Assembly (NCBI RefSeq): GCF_004803755.1
Contig: NZ_CP032311.1
Span: 53,501-117,500, forward strand
Source of the DNA: Pseudomonas sp. DG56-2
GTDB lineage: Bacteria > Pseudomonadota > Gammaproteobacteria > Pseudomonadales > Pseudomonadaceae
DNA: 64,000 nucleotides
Direction of reading: 5' to 3'
A program made the translations under genes and the position numbers. Position 1 is the stretch's first letter; each line of letters opens with the position of its first letter. The notes below the pieces were generated by a model. The model had not been told where the DNA came from and made no database searches. It was given only the letters and a program-made list of their open reading frames with translations. Below are positions 1 through 8,511 of the stretch, piece after piece.

Positions 1-51
1 GTGCCTGCGGCCATCGGAATGGCTGTGAATCTTGAGAGAAGGAGTGACACG

Positions 52-1584
52 GTGAACAAGACACAAGCGAAAGCGTTAATCCCGCGGGAGCTACTGGCCT
101 CTGTAGTGGTTTTTCTGGTCGCCCTGCCCTTGTGCATGGGTATCGCCATAGCCTCGGGCATGCCGCCAGCCAAGGGTCTGATTACTGGAATCATCGGCGG
201 GATCGTGGTCGGTTGGCTCGCCGGCTCGCCCCTGCAGGTAAGCGGTCCTGCCGCTGGCCTGGCTGTTTTGGTGTTTGAGCTGGTACGTCAGCACGGCGTG
301 GCAATGCTGGGTCCGATTCTGTTGCTGGCAGGCCTGCTGCAACTGCTGGCCGGGCGCTTGCGCCTGGGGTGCTGGTTTCGGGTTACGGCTCCTGCGGTGG
401 TCTACGGCATGCTCGCCGGTATCGGTGTGTTGATTGTTTTGTCCCAGGTACATGTGATGTTCGACAGCACGCCGCAGCCTTCAGGCCTTGCCAATCTGGC
501 TGGTTTCCCTGACACCGTCAGGCAAGCGTTCATGCAAGGTGGACGGGACCAGGGTTTGCAGGCTGCTGCATTGGGGCTGGGCACTATCGCGGTTATGTGG
601 GGCTGGGAGCGATTTCGGCCGCAAACGCTGAGGTTTGTGCCTGGTGCGCTGCTCGGGGTCGCCTTGATGACCGCAATCAGTATCTGGCTCACGCTGCCGG
701 TCAATCGCGTTCAAGTACCGGCGGATCTGAGTGAGGCTATCGACTGGTTGCGTCCGGCTGATCTCCTGAGTCTGGCTGATCCGAATCTGCTGGTGGCAGC
801 TTTTGCCCTGGCGTTTATCGCCAGTGCTGAAACGTTGCTTTCCGCTGCTGCTGTAGACCGCATGCACAATGGTCAGCGTTCGGATTTTGATCGTGAATTA
901 TCGGCGCAAGGATTGGGCAACATGCTCTGCGGTGTGCTGGGGGCGTTGCCCATGACCGGGGTGATTGTGCGCAGCTCCGCCAATGTTCAGGCCGGTGCCC
1001 AAACGCGTTTGTCGGCAATTCTGCACGGGGTGTGGTTGCTGGCGTTTGTCGTGGTACTTGGCAGTTTGTTGCAGCAGATACCCGTGGCGAGTCTTGCGGG
1101 GGTGCTGGTGTACACCGGTATCAAACTGGTGGACTTCAAGGCTTTCAAGGGTTTGAGCCGGTACGGCCGTATGCCGATGTTTACCTACGCGGTCACGGCG
1201 CTAGCGATCATCTTTACTGATCTGTTGACCGGAGTGTTGCTGGGTTTTGCACTGACCTTGCTTAAGTTGGCGCTGAAGGCGGCACGCCTGAAAATCAGCT
1301 TGGCCAGCCTTGATGTTCCCGGTCATCTGGAGCTGCGCTTGAGCGGCGCGGCAACCTTTCTCAAGGTGCCGGCGTTGGCCCAAGTGCTTGAAGGTATTCC
1401 AGCAGGGACCACGCTGCATGTGCCGCTGGCCAACCTCAGCTATATCGATCATTCATGCCTTGAACTGCTTGAAGATTGGGGGCGGGCCAACGCAGGCAAG
1501 GGTTCGCGGCTAGTGATTGAGCAGCGCAGATTGAAACGCCGGACCGAAGGGCGGGTGCGCACAACGGCGGGCTTGGGCGCCTGA
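52..1584 (+). CDS. SulP family inorganic anion transporter
   Basis: A polytopic inner-membrane protein of about 510 residues. A hydrophobic transport domain of many membrane segments (about residues 10-410) is followed by a short cytoplasmic STAS-like domain (about 415-490, containing LANLSYIDHSCLELL), the architecture of SulP anion transporters. The substrate, sulfate or bicarbonate, cannot be read from sequence; many bacterial members lie next to carbonic anhydrase genes, which here would be outside the left edge. The reading frame stays open to base 1, but GTG at 52 is preferred because AGAAGGAG lies 8 bases upstream. Codons 1-17 of the longer frame would add an unconserved-looking polar tail. 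Confident as to family, not substrate. Confidence 0.88.
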   Translation: MNKTQAKALIPRELLASVVVFLVALPLCMGIAIASGMPPAKGLITGIIGGIVVGWLAGSPLQVSGPAAGLAVLVFELVRQHGVAMLGPILLLAGLLQLLAGRLRLGCWFRVTAPAVVYGMLAGIGVLIVLSQVHVMFDSTPQPSGLANLAGFPDTVRQAFMQGGRDQGLQAAALGLGTIAVMWGWERFRPQTLRFVPGALLGVALMTAISIWLTLPVNRVQVPADLSEAIDWLRPADLLSLADPNLLVAAFALAFIASAETLLSAAAVDRMHNGQRSDFDRELSAQGLGNMLCGVLGALPMTGVIVRSSANVQAGAQTRLSAILHGVWLLAFVVVLGSLLQQIPVASLAGVLVYTGIKLVDFKAFKGLSRYGRMPMFTYAVTALAIIFTDLLTGVLLGFALTLLKLALKAARLKISLASLDVPGHLELRLSGAATFLKVPALAQVLEGIPAGTTLHVPLANLSYIDHSCLELLEDWGRANAGKGSRLVIEQRRLKRRTEGRVRTTAGLGA

Positions 1585-1586
1585 CT

Positions 1587-1627
1587 CATCGCGGCTAAAG
1601 CCCGCTCCTACCGGCAATCATTGCCGG
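1587..1627. repeat. REP-type palindromic element between convergent genes
   Basis: GCGGCTAAAGCCCGCTCC followed by the palindrome CCGGCAATCATTGCCGG (1611-1627). This is the style of P. putida REP sequences (a GC-rich imperfect hairpin followed by CTCCTAC). It lies between the convergent SulP gene and the hypothetical gene at 1646, where such elements often sit and may limit read-through. Confidence 0.7.
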
Positions 1628-1645
1628 TGGGGGCGCAATAAGTGC

Positions 1646-2293
1646 TTAAGCCGGCTGATCCAGATCCAGGCCGACACCCAGCTGACGTGACAGACAAGGC
1701 CAGCGTTTCCAGGCAGCGCCTGTTTCGGGGCTGCTGAGCTTGTGGCGATACTGCTCGACCGATTCCAGAGCGAAGCTTTCTTCATCAAGCATTTCGTCCA
1801 CCGAGTGGTGAACCACTTCGTCCAACTGGTTGGCGAATTCTTCGCCGATCAGTTGGTGGGCAATCAGGTTGGCCACAGTGGTATCCAGCGGTATCAACGG
1901 CTGGTTGAAGTGCTTGATATACAAGTCGTTCACTTCTTCTACCAAGCGATGCGCCAGGTAGGCTTCATCCAGCAGGCAACCCAGGCCGAGGTGGCCATTG
2001 GTGATGGCGGGTGGCTGCAGGAAATACTGTTCAGCAATTTTCAGTACAGGTTTTATTTGCGATTCGATACCGGCTTCGCGGGCCACTTCATTGGCGGCCT
2101 CAAGCAGCTCTGGAACCTGTTCGATGTAGGCGCTGACGAAGCGGGTCAACGCGCCTTGGGCGTCAATCTCCGGCAGTTGAATCGAAGGATGTAAGTGCGG
2201 CAGTTGCTTGATAAGTTGATCTTTCAGTTGGCCGGTTTCGGTCTCATGTTGATGGGCACGGGAAATCTGCTCGCGCAAAGCGGCGATGTTCAT
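1646..2293 (-). CDS. Conserved hypothetical cytoplasmic protein
   Basis: Predicted product of 215 residues, acidic, with no signal peptide or membrane segment. It looks mostly alpha-helical (repeated runs such as LREQISRAHQHETETGQL). I do not recognise a domain. ATG at 2293 is chosen over an upstream in-frame start at 2320 because GGAG sits 6 bases before it. It is transcribed away from the cox cluster and converges on the SulP gene. Position between a SulP transporter and coxB matches the arrangement I know from P. putida, where the equivalent gene is also of unknown function. No function is proposed. Confidence 0.75.
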   Translation of the reverse strand: MNIAALREQISRAHQHETETGQLKDQLIKQLPHLHPSIQLPEIDAQGALTRFVSAYIEQVPELLEAANEVAREAGIESQIKPVLKIAEQYFLQPPAITNGHLGLGCLLDEAYLAHRLVEEVNDLYIKHFNQPLIPLDTTVANLIAHQLIGEEFANQLDEVVHHSVDEMLDEESFALESVEQYRHKLSSPETGAAWKRWPCLSRQLGVGLDLDQPA

Positions 2294-2494
2294 GACAACT
2301 CCAGGGTAAAGGCGTGACAAACGGAAGACATAAAATAGCTCGGTTCTGCAAACGGCTAAGACGTATTTGGCATAACCGATCCAGTCTTATATTCAGAGAT
2401 TATATCGAAATGCCATCATTGTGCTCTCACCCCGGCTAGTTCGCGGCTTTGCGCGCAAACGTTCAACTTGGGGTCGAGGAATTTTCCTATCGCG

Positions 2495-2522
2495 TTGCGT
2501 CGACGAGGTCGCTGTCTATACT
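2495..2522 (+). promoter_or_regulatory. Candidate cox operon promoter (sigma-70/RpoS-like)
   Basis: TTGCGT (2495-2500), 16-base spacer, TATACT (2517-2522). The -10 reads CTATACT, which is the form preferred by the stationary-phase sigma factor RpoS. Start of transcription would be near 2529, giving a leader of about 134 bases before coxB. The whole 2294-2662 gap holds this promoter, presumably the promoter of the leftward hypothetical gene, and no other feature I can support. RpoS control of aa3 oxidase genes is known in P. aeruginosa; here it is inferred. Confidence 0.45.
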
Positions 2523-2662
2523 CCGGTTTGAAAGTGATTCGCTGATGAGGCCCGACTGCAGTTCGCAGGGGCTCGGTCGTCGAAGTTCGCAGTCTTGGCC
2601 GCCGTACCCTTAGCCGTAGGTCCACGCCTCCGGGATAACAAGAACGATAAGGGGAACCCGCA

Positions 2663-3790
2663 ATGATGCGACATCCACATGTCTGGATGGGCCTCCTGTT
2701 GTGGTCGGTATTCGGTCAGGCCAACGCCGCCTGGACCGTGAACATGGCGCCAGGGGCGACAGAAGTCAGCAACGCAGTGTTCGACCTGCACATGACCATC
2801 TTCTGGATCTGCGTGATCATTGGCCTGGTGGTCTTTGGTGCGATGTTCTGGTCGATGATCGTCCACCGTCGTTCAACCGGCCAGCAGCCTGCTCATTTTC
2901 ACGAGCACACCTGGGTCGAGATCATGTGGACAGTGGTGCCCTTCCTGATCCTGGTGGCCATGGCCATCCCTGCGACCAAGACCTTGATCGATATTTACGA
3001 TGCCAGTGAATCGGATGTCGATATTCAAGTCACCGGTTACCAGTGGAAATGGCATTACAAGTACTTGGGCCAGGACGTTGAGTTCTTCAGTAATCTGGCC
3101 ACGCCCGCCGACCAGATCCACAACAAAGCCCCCAAAGACGAGCATTACCTGCTTGAAGTCGACCAGCCATTGGTGCTGCCGGTCGGCGCCAAGGTACGCT
3201 TTCTGGTGACGGCTGCCGACGTGATTCACTCCTGGTGGGTGCCGGCATTTGCAGTCAAGCGCGACGCCATTCCCGGCTTCGTCAACGAAGCCTGGACCCG
3301 GGTCGAGAAACCCGGCATTTACCGCGGCCAATGTACTGAACTGTGCGGTAAGGACCATGGCTTCATGCCTGTGGTGGTGGAGGTCAAATCCAAAGCCGAT
3401 TACGACACCTGGCTCGCCGAGCGCAAGGCAGATGCGGCCAAGCTCAAGGAACTGACCAGCAAGGAATGGACGCTTGAAGAGTTGGTCGAGCGTGGTGACA
3501 AGGTTTACCACACCACCTGTGTCGCCTGTCACCAGGCTGAAGGCCAGGGCCTTCCGCCGATGTTCCCGGCCCTCAAGGGTTCGAAGATCGCTACCGGACC
3601 GAAGGAAGATCACTTGAGCATTGTCTTCCATGGCAAGCCGGGCACGGCCATGGCGGCTTTCGGCAAACAGCTTTCGGAAGTCGACATTGCTGCCGTGGTG
3701 ACCTACGAGCGAAACGCCTGGGGCAATAACAAAGGCGACATGGTCACGCCTAAAGATGTGCTGGCGATCAAACAGGCAGAAAGCAAATGA
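2663..3790 (+). CDS. coxB: Cytochrome c oxidase subunit II with fused cytochrome c domain
   Basis: Electron-entry subunit of the aa3/caa3-type terminal oxidase. The 375-residue product has a signal peptide (1-23), two membrane hairpin segments (about 43-66 and 86-103), and a periplasmic cupredoxin domain with the full binuclear CuA set: H189, C224, E226, C228, H232 and M235. A C-terminal cytochrome c domain carries CVACH (286-290), so this is the caa3-like fused form, able to take electrons directly through its own heme c. ATG 2663 follows AAGGGG; a second ATG is the next codon. First gene of the cox operon, 52 bases before coxA. Confidence 0.96.
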   Translation: MMRHPHVWMGLLLWSVFGQANAAWTVNMAPGATEVSNAVFDLHMTIFWICVIIGLVVFGAMFWSMIVHRRSTGQQPAHFHEHTWVEIMWTVVPFLILVAMAIPATKTLIDIYDASESDVDIQVTGYQWKWHYKYLGQDVEFFSNLATPADQIHNKAPKDEHYLLEVDQPLVLPVGAKVRFLVTAADVIHSWWVPAFAVKRDAIPGFVNEAWTRVEKPGIYRGQCTELCGKDHGFMPVVVEVKSKADYDTWLAERKADAAKLKELTSKEWTLEELVERGDKVYHTTCVACHQAEGQGLPPMFPALKGSKIATGPKEDHLSIVFHGKPGTAMAAFGKQLSEVDIAAVVTYERNAWGNNKGDMVTPKDVLAIKQAESK

Positions 3791-3842
3791 GCCGACCTGA
3801 CAGGAATTCCCGCACCAGCCACCGGATTGCAGGAGACAGGAC

Positions 3843-5432
3843 ATGAGCGCAGTGATCGACGACCACAGCCAGGGTCATGAACACGCCCACGGACCGGCCA
3901 AAGGCTTGATGCGCTGGGTGCTGACCACCAACCATAAAGACATTGGCACCATGTACTTGTGGTTCAGCTTTATTGCGTTCCTGCTGGGCGGCTCTTTCGC
4001 CATGGTGATTCGCGCCGAACTGTTCCAGCCAGGCCTGCAGATCGTTCAGCCGGAGTTTTTCAACCAGATGACCACCATGCACGGGCTGGTGATGGTCTTT
4101 GGGGCCGTGATGCCCGCGTTTGTCGGCCTGGCCAACTGGATGATTCCATTGATGATCGGCGCGCCGGACATGGCCTTGCCGCGCATGAACAACTTCAGCT
4201 TTTGGCTGCTACCAGCGGCCTTCCTGCTGCTGGTTTCGACGCTGTTCATGCCGGGTGGCGGGCCCAACTTCGGTTGGACGTTTTATGCCCCACTATCGAC
4301 TACCTATGCTCCGGAAAGCGTGACCTTCTTCATTTTCGCCATTCACCTGATGGGCATCAGCTCGATCATGGGGGCGATCAACGTGATTGCCACCATTCTC
4401 AACCTGCGTGCTCCAGGCATGACGCTGATGAAAATGCCGCTGTTCGTCTGGACCTGGTTGATCACCGCGTTTCTGTTGATTGCGGTCATGCCGGTTCTGG
4501 CCGGTGTGGTAACCATGATGCTCATGGATATTCACTTCGGCACCAGCTTCTTCAGCGCTGCGGGCGGCGGTGATCCAGTGTTGTTCCAGCATGTGTTCTG
4601 GTTCTTCGGCCACCCCGAGGTCTACATCATGATCCTGCCGGCATTCGGCGCGGTCAGCTCGATCATCCCGGCGTTTTCGCGCAAGCCACTGTTTGGCTAT
4701 ACCTCGATGGTTTATGCCACCGGTGCGATCGCCTTCCTGTCCTTTATCGTGTGGGCTCACCATATGTTCGTGGTGGGCATTCCGGTGGTTGGCGAGCTGT
4801 TTTTCATGTACGCCACCATGCTGATCGCAGTGCCGACCGGAGTGAAGGTGTTCAACTGGGTCAGCACCATGTGGGAAGGCTCGCTGACCTTCGAGACACC
4901 GATGCTGTTCGCCATTGCCTTCGTCATCCTGTTCACCATTGGCGGCTTTTCAGGGTTGATGCTGGCTATTGCCCCGGCGGATTTCCAATACCACGATACC
5001 TATTTCGTGGTCGCCCATTTCCATTACGTGCTGGTGCCGGGTGCAATCTTCGGGATTTTTGCTTCGGCCTATTACTGGCTGCCGAAGTGGACCGGGCACA
5101 TGTACGACGAAACCTTGGGCAAGCTGCATTTCTGGCTGTCCTTCGTTGGCATGAACATGGCGTTCTTCCCGATGCACTTTGTCGGTTTGGCCGGGATGCC
5201 CCGACGGATCCCGGACTACAACCTGCAGTTCGCCGACTTCAACATGATTTCATCGATCGGTGCCTTCATGTTCGGCGCCACACAGATCTTCTTCCTGTTC
5301 ATTGTCATCAAATGCATTCGCGGTGGTGCGCCTGCCCCAGCCAAGCCTTGGGATGGTGCTGAAGGCCTGGAGTGGTCAGTGCCATCCCCTGCGCCTTACC
5401 ACACCTTCCAGACACCACCGGAAGTGAAATGA
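3843..5432 (+). CDS. coxA: Cytochrome c oxidase subunit I
   Basis: Catalytic, proton-pumping subunit of the heme-copper oxidase in the inner membrane. The 529-residue product has about 12 membrane segments. The heme a ligands H80 and H394, heme a3 ligand H392, CuB ligands H257, H306 and H307, and the cross-linking Y261 (in GHPEVYI) are all present, so this is an A-type oxidase with an intact active site. ATG 3843 is preceded by AGGAG. It follows coxB and precedes the assembly gene ctaG in the usual Pseudomonas order. No irregularity seen. Confidence 0.98.
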   Translation: MSAVIDDHSQGHEHAHGPAKGLMRWVLTTNHKDIGTMYLWFSFIAFLLGGSFAMVIRAELFQPGLQIVQPEFFNQMTTMHGLVMVFGAVMPAFVGLANWMIPLMIGAPDMALPRMNNFSFWLLPAAFLLLVSTLFMPGGGPNFGWTFYAPLSTTYAPESVTFFIFAIHLMGISSIMGAINVIATILNLRAPGMTLMKMPLFVWTWLITAFLLIAVMPVLAGVVTMMLMDIHFGTSFFSAAGGGDPVLFQHVFWFFGHPEVYIMILPAFGAVSSIIPAFSRKPLFGYTSMVYATGAIAFLSFIVWAHHMFVVGIPVVGELFFMYATMLIAVPTGVKVFNWVSTMWEGSLTFETPMLFAIAFVILFTIGGFSGLMLAIAPADFQYHDTYFVVAHFHYVLVPGAIFGIFASAYYWLPKWTGHMYDETLGKLHFWLSFVGMNMAFFPMHFVGLAGMPRRIPDYNLQFADFNMISSIGAFMFGATQIFFLFIVIKCIRGGAPAPAKPWDGAEGLEWSVPSPAPYHTFQTPPEVK

Positions 5433-5456
5433 ACGGCCTGGGCCTGAGGATGAACC

Positions 5457-6026
5457 ATGAGTGAAGGGACCTCGCTCAAACGCCTGGTCGTGCGGCTGTT
5501 GCTGCTGACTGTGGTGATGTTCGCCTTCGGCTTTGCCTTGGTGCCGATCTACGACGTGATGTGCAAGGCATTCGGTATCAACGGCAAGACCGGTGGGCAG
5601 TATGAAGGCAGCCAGACCAGTGACCCGAGTCGCATGGTGAAGGTGCAGTTTATGTCGACCAATGCCAGTGACATGGTCTGGGAGTTCTACTCCACCGCCG
5701 ACCAGATCGACGTCAACCCGGGAGCAGTGAACCAAATGGTGTTCATAGCGCGCAATCCGACCGACAAGCCTATGAGCGCCCAAGCTGTTCCAAGCATCAC
5801 CCCGGCAGAAGCGGCGGCCTACTTTCACAAGACCGAGTGCTTCTGTTTTACCCAGCAAGTACTGCAGCCAGGAGAGCGTATCGAAATGCCGGTGCGCTTT
5901 ATCGTCGACCGCGACCTGCCCAAGGATGTGAAACACCTGACGCTGGCTTACACGTTGTTCGATATCACCGCTCGCCACCCGCCGGTTGCACACCTGGCGA
6001 GCCAGGACACACAGGGTGCCCGATAA
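5457..6026 (+). CDS. ctaG: Cytochrome c oxidase assembly protein CtaG/Cox11
   Basis: Copper chaperone that delivers copper to the CuB site of subunit I. The 189-residue protein has one N-terminal membrane anchor (about residues 10-31) and a periplasmic Cox11 domain. The copper-binding pair C128-F-C130 lies in ECFCFTQQ, and C36 near the membrane matches the third conserved cysteine of the family. It sits 24 bases after coxA and 12 bases before coxC, so it is almost certainly translated from the same message. Length is typical. Confidence 0.95.
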   Translation: MSEGTSLKRLVVRLLLLTVVMFAFGFALVPIYDVMCKAFGINGKTGGQYEGSQTSDPSRMVKVQFMSTNASDMVWEFYSTADQIDVNPGAVNQMVFIARNPTDKPMSAQAVPSITPAEAAAYFHKTECFCFTQQVLQPGERIEMPVRFIVDRDLPKDVKHLTLAYTLFDITARHPPVAHLASQDTQGAR

Positions 6027-6038
6027 GGAGAACACTCA

Positions 6039-6926
6039 ATGGCTTCGCATGAGCACTACTACGTTCCGGCGCAGAGCAAGTGGCCGATCATTGCCACCAT
6101 CGGCATGTTCATTACGGTGTTTGGCCTGGGTACCTGGTTCAACGATCTCAAGGCCGGGCGACCGGATTCCCATGGTCCGTGGATCTTCTTCTTCGGCGCG
6201 CTGTGCCTGGCTTACATGCTGTTCGGCTGGTTTGGCGCGGTCGTCAAGGAAAGTCGCGCCGGGCTCTATAGCCCGCAGTTGGACAGGTCGTTCCGCTGGG
6301 GGATGTCGTGGTTCATTTTTTCCGAGGTAATGTTTTTCATCGCCTTCTTCGGGGCGTTGTTCTACGTCCGCAATCTGGCCGGGCCCTGGTTGGGGGGAGA
6401 AGGTGCCAAGGGCGTAGCGCACATGCTCTGGCCAAACTTCGAGTTTTCCTGGCCATTGCTGAACACGCCGGATCCGAAGCTATTTCCACCGGCAAAAGAC
6501 ATCATCGATCCTTGGCATCTGCCGTTGATCAATACCATTTTGCTGGTCAGCTCCAGTGTCACGGTGACTATCGCGCACCACGCCCTGCGCAAGGATCACC
6601 GGGGTGCGCTGAAATTCTGGCTCGGCTTGACCATCGTGCTCGGAGTCGCCTTCCTCATTCTGCAGGCGTACGAGTATCACGAAGCCTACAACGAGCTTGG
6701 TTTGACCCTGGGTTCGGGAATCTATGGCGCAACATTCTTCATGCTCACCGGATTCCATGGTGCGCACGTCACCATGGGCACGCTGATTTTGTTCGTTATG
6801 TTGGTGCGCATCATGCGTGGACACTTCAGCCCCGATAAGCATTTCGGCTTCGAAGCGGCTAGCTGGTATTGGCACTTCGTCGACGTGGTCTGGGTCGGGT
6901 TGTTTATCTTTGTGTATGTGCTGTAG
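6039..6926 (+). CDS. coxC: Cytochrome c oxidase subunit III
   Basis: Membrane subunit that stabilises the oxidase core and supports proton uptake. The 295-residue product has about seven hydrophobic segments and COX3 signatures such as WFIFSEVMFFIAFF and FHGAHVTMG, with the terminal ASWYWHFVDVVWVGLF block. A hydrophilic insertion (about residues 120-165) lies after the second or third segment, usual for proteobacterial members. A GGAG Shine-Dalgarno precedes ATG 6039. The end of the gene is only 6 bases from the convergent DUF2909 gene. Confidence 0.96.
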   Translation: MASHEHYYVPAQSKWPIIATIGMFITVFGLGTWFNDLKAGRPDSHGPWIFFFGALCLAYMLFGWFGAVVKESRAGLYSPQLDRSFRWGMSWFIFSEVMFFIAFFGALFYVRNLAGPWLGGEGAKGVAHMLWPNFEFSWPLLNTPDPKLFPPAKDIIDPWHLPLINTILLVSSSVTVTIAHHALRKDHRGALKFWLGLTIVLGVAFLILQAYEYHEAYNELGLTLGSGIYGATFFMLTGFHGAHVTMGTLILFVMLVRIMRGHFSPDKHFGFEAASWYWHFVDVVWVGLFIFVYVL

Positions 6927-6932
6927 CGGGTT

Positions 6933-7136
6933 TTAGAACGGCGCGTGGGAGACTAGTTGGCCGCTGTAAAAGCCCCAGGTCACCAGCGCCAGGGTCAGCG
7001 CGGCGAGGGTAACCCGCACGGTCAGGGCTTTGAGCAGACGTGTGGAGTCGCCATCGTCCTTGACCAGAAAGAACAGGCCACTGAACAGACTGGCGATGGT
7101 CGCCAGCAGCATCAGGACAATCGCAGCTTTAAGCAT
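6933..7136 (-). CDS. Twin transmembrane protein, DUF2909 type
   Basis: A 67-residue protein with two membrane segments (about 3-25 and 40-60) separated by a short charged loop (VKDDGDSTR). Small two-helix proteins of this type (DUF2909) are regularly found inside pseudomonad cox clusters, always near subunit III and SURF1, and their function is unknown; a role in oxidase assembly or stability is inference from position alone. It is antisense to the operon and its stop lies 6 bases from the end of coxC, so the main cox transcript must run across it unless it ends after coxC. Confidence 0.8.
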   Translation of the reverse strand: MLKAAIVLMLLATIASLFSGLFFLVKDDGDSTRLLKALTVRVTLAALTLALVTWGFYSGQLVSHAPF

Positions 7137-7199
7137 GGCGAAACTCCGGGGGGATGCATCGATGACCTTAAGTATAGCGATTGACCATGGGGTGACCGG

Positions 7200-7943
7200 G
7201 TGAAGCCATTTCGCCCTGGTTGGCTGCCGACGCTGGTAGTGCTGTTGCTGCTACCGGGCTTGATCGGCCTCGGTTTCTGGCAACTCGGGCGTGCGGAACA
7301 AAAGCGCGACCTGCTTGGCAGCTACGCCGAGCGCCAGGCTGGCGAACCCATTGGTGTGACGCAACTGACCCAGGTGCAAGACCCGGCTTACCGCCGTGTT
7401 CGCCTATTCGGCCATTTTGATACCCAGCACAGTTTGCTGCTGGATAACCGCATGCGGGATGGCCACGTCGGCGTCGAGCTTTTACAACCCTTTTTCGATC
7501 AGTCCAGCGGGCTTTGGCTACTGCTCAATCGCGGCTGGTTACCATGGCCGGACCGACGCAATCCCGTGCAGTTCGCTACGCCGGAGCAAACCTTGAGCCT
7601 GGATGCCTGGGTATATATCGCCCCAGGCGCGACCTTCCAGCTGCATGCCGATCCTGAGGGTGGCAGTTGGCCGCGGCTGCTGACAGCCATCGATGCCGGT
7701 CATCTCTGGACGCAGTTGGCGCGCCAGGGCTTTGCTCATGAACTGCGTCTGGAGGCCAGCCCGGTCAGCTACCGTCTGGACTGGCCTGTGGTTGCCATGG
7801 GGCCGGAAAAACATGTGGGCTACGCCGTGCAGTGGTTTGCCCTGGCGTTGGCGTTGGTCCTGCTCTACCTCTACTTCGGCTGGCATAACAACAAAAAGGA
7901 GAAACAGCATGGGAGCCGTCACGAGTCCACTCAACATGTCTGA
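7200..7943 (+). CDS. SURF1 family oxidase assembly protein
   Basis: Assembly factor of heme-copper oxidases, thought to help heme a insertion into subunit I. The 247-residue protein has the SURF1 plan: an N-terminal membrane helix (about 9-28) followed by GFWQLGRAEQK, a periplasmic domain with RGW-type motif (LNRGWLPWP), and a second membrane helix near the C-terminus (about 207-225). The start is GTG at 7200, with only a weak upstream ribosome site. Its 3' end overlaps the start of the next gene by 35 bases, indicating translational coupling. Confidence 0.92.
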   Translation: MKPFRPGWLPTLVVLLLLPGLIGLGFWQLGRAEQKRDLLGSYAERQAGEPIGVTQLTQVQDPAYRRVRLFGHFDTQHSLLLDNRMRDGHVGVELLQPFFDQSSGLWLLLNRGWLPWPDRRNPVQFATPEQTLSLDAWVYIAPGATFQLHADPEGGSWPRLLTAIDAGHLWTQLARQGFAHELRLEASPVSYRLDWPVVAMGPEKHVGYAVQWFALALALVLLYLYFGWHNNKKEKQHGSRHESTQHV

Positions 7944-8502
7944 AGGCAAGACGCCGCGCGGGCGAACTCGCGGACGCCTGCAACTGATCCTGATCCTGCT
8001 GGTGGTCGTTGGCCCTATGCTACTGGCCACTGCCATGTATAAGTTGCAGTTCTGGGTGCCCGATAGCCGCAGCTATCACGGCGAGATGATTGGTGATGGT
8101 AAAAGCCGCGCCGATCTTGGCGTGGACGCCGATGAACAGCGCTGGCAGCTGTTGGTCAGCGCGCCTAAGGAATGTGGCCTGGATTGTCAGCAACTGGTGT
8201 ACCTGGCCCGGCAGATTCAAGTCGGCCTCGGTCGCGATGCCAGCCGCGCCAGTCATGCCCTGGCCACAACCCAGCCGTTGACGGGTGATTATCAGGCCCG
8301 GCTCGATCGTGAATATCCACAACTGCAACGCTACCCGCTGAACCTGGACAAGTACGGTGCCGTGAGTCAGGGCAAGCAAGATGCTCAGCTTTGGGTCATC
8401 GATCCACACGGCAATCTGGTGCTGCGTTATGACGCCAGGGTCAAGGGCAAGGATCTGCTCAACGACCTGCGCCATCTGCTGAAACTGTCCAATATCGGGT
8501 AG
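7909..8502 (+). CDS. Oxidase-cluster membrane-anchored protein (hypothetical)
   Basis: A 197-residue protein with one membrane helix (about 24-45) and a periplasmic part of thioredoxin-like length, conserved in pseudomonad cox clusters between SURF1 and ctaA. It contains a single cysteine pair, C-G-L-D-C (PKECGLDCQQL), and ends with a DPHGNLVLRYD segment similar to the end of SCO/thioredoxin-fold proteins. I infer a redox or copper-handling role in oxidase assembly, but no experiment is known to me. ATG 7909 is chosen because AAGGAG precedes it; ATG 7936 is an alternative. Confidence 0.82.
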   Translation: MGAVTSPLNMSEGKTPRGRTRGRLQLILILLVVVGPMLLATAMYKLQFWVPDSRSYHGEMIGDGKSRADLGVDADEQRWQLLVSAPKECGLDCQQLVYLARQIQVGLGRDASRASHALATTQPLTGDYQARLDREYPQLQRYPLNLDKYGAVSQGKQDAQLWVIDPHGNLVLRYDARVKGKDLLNDLRHLLKLSNIG

Positions 8503-8511
8503 GACTAGATC

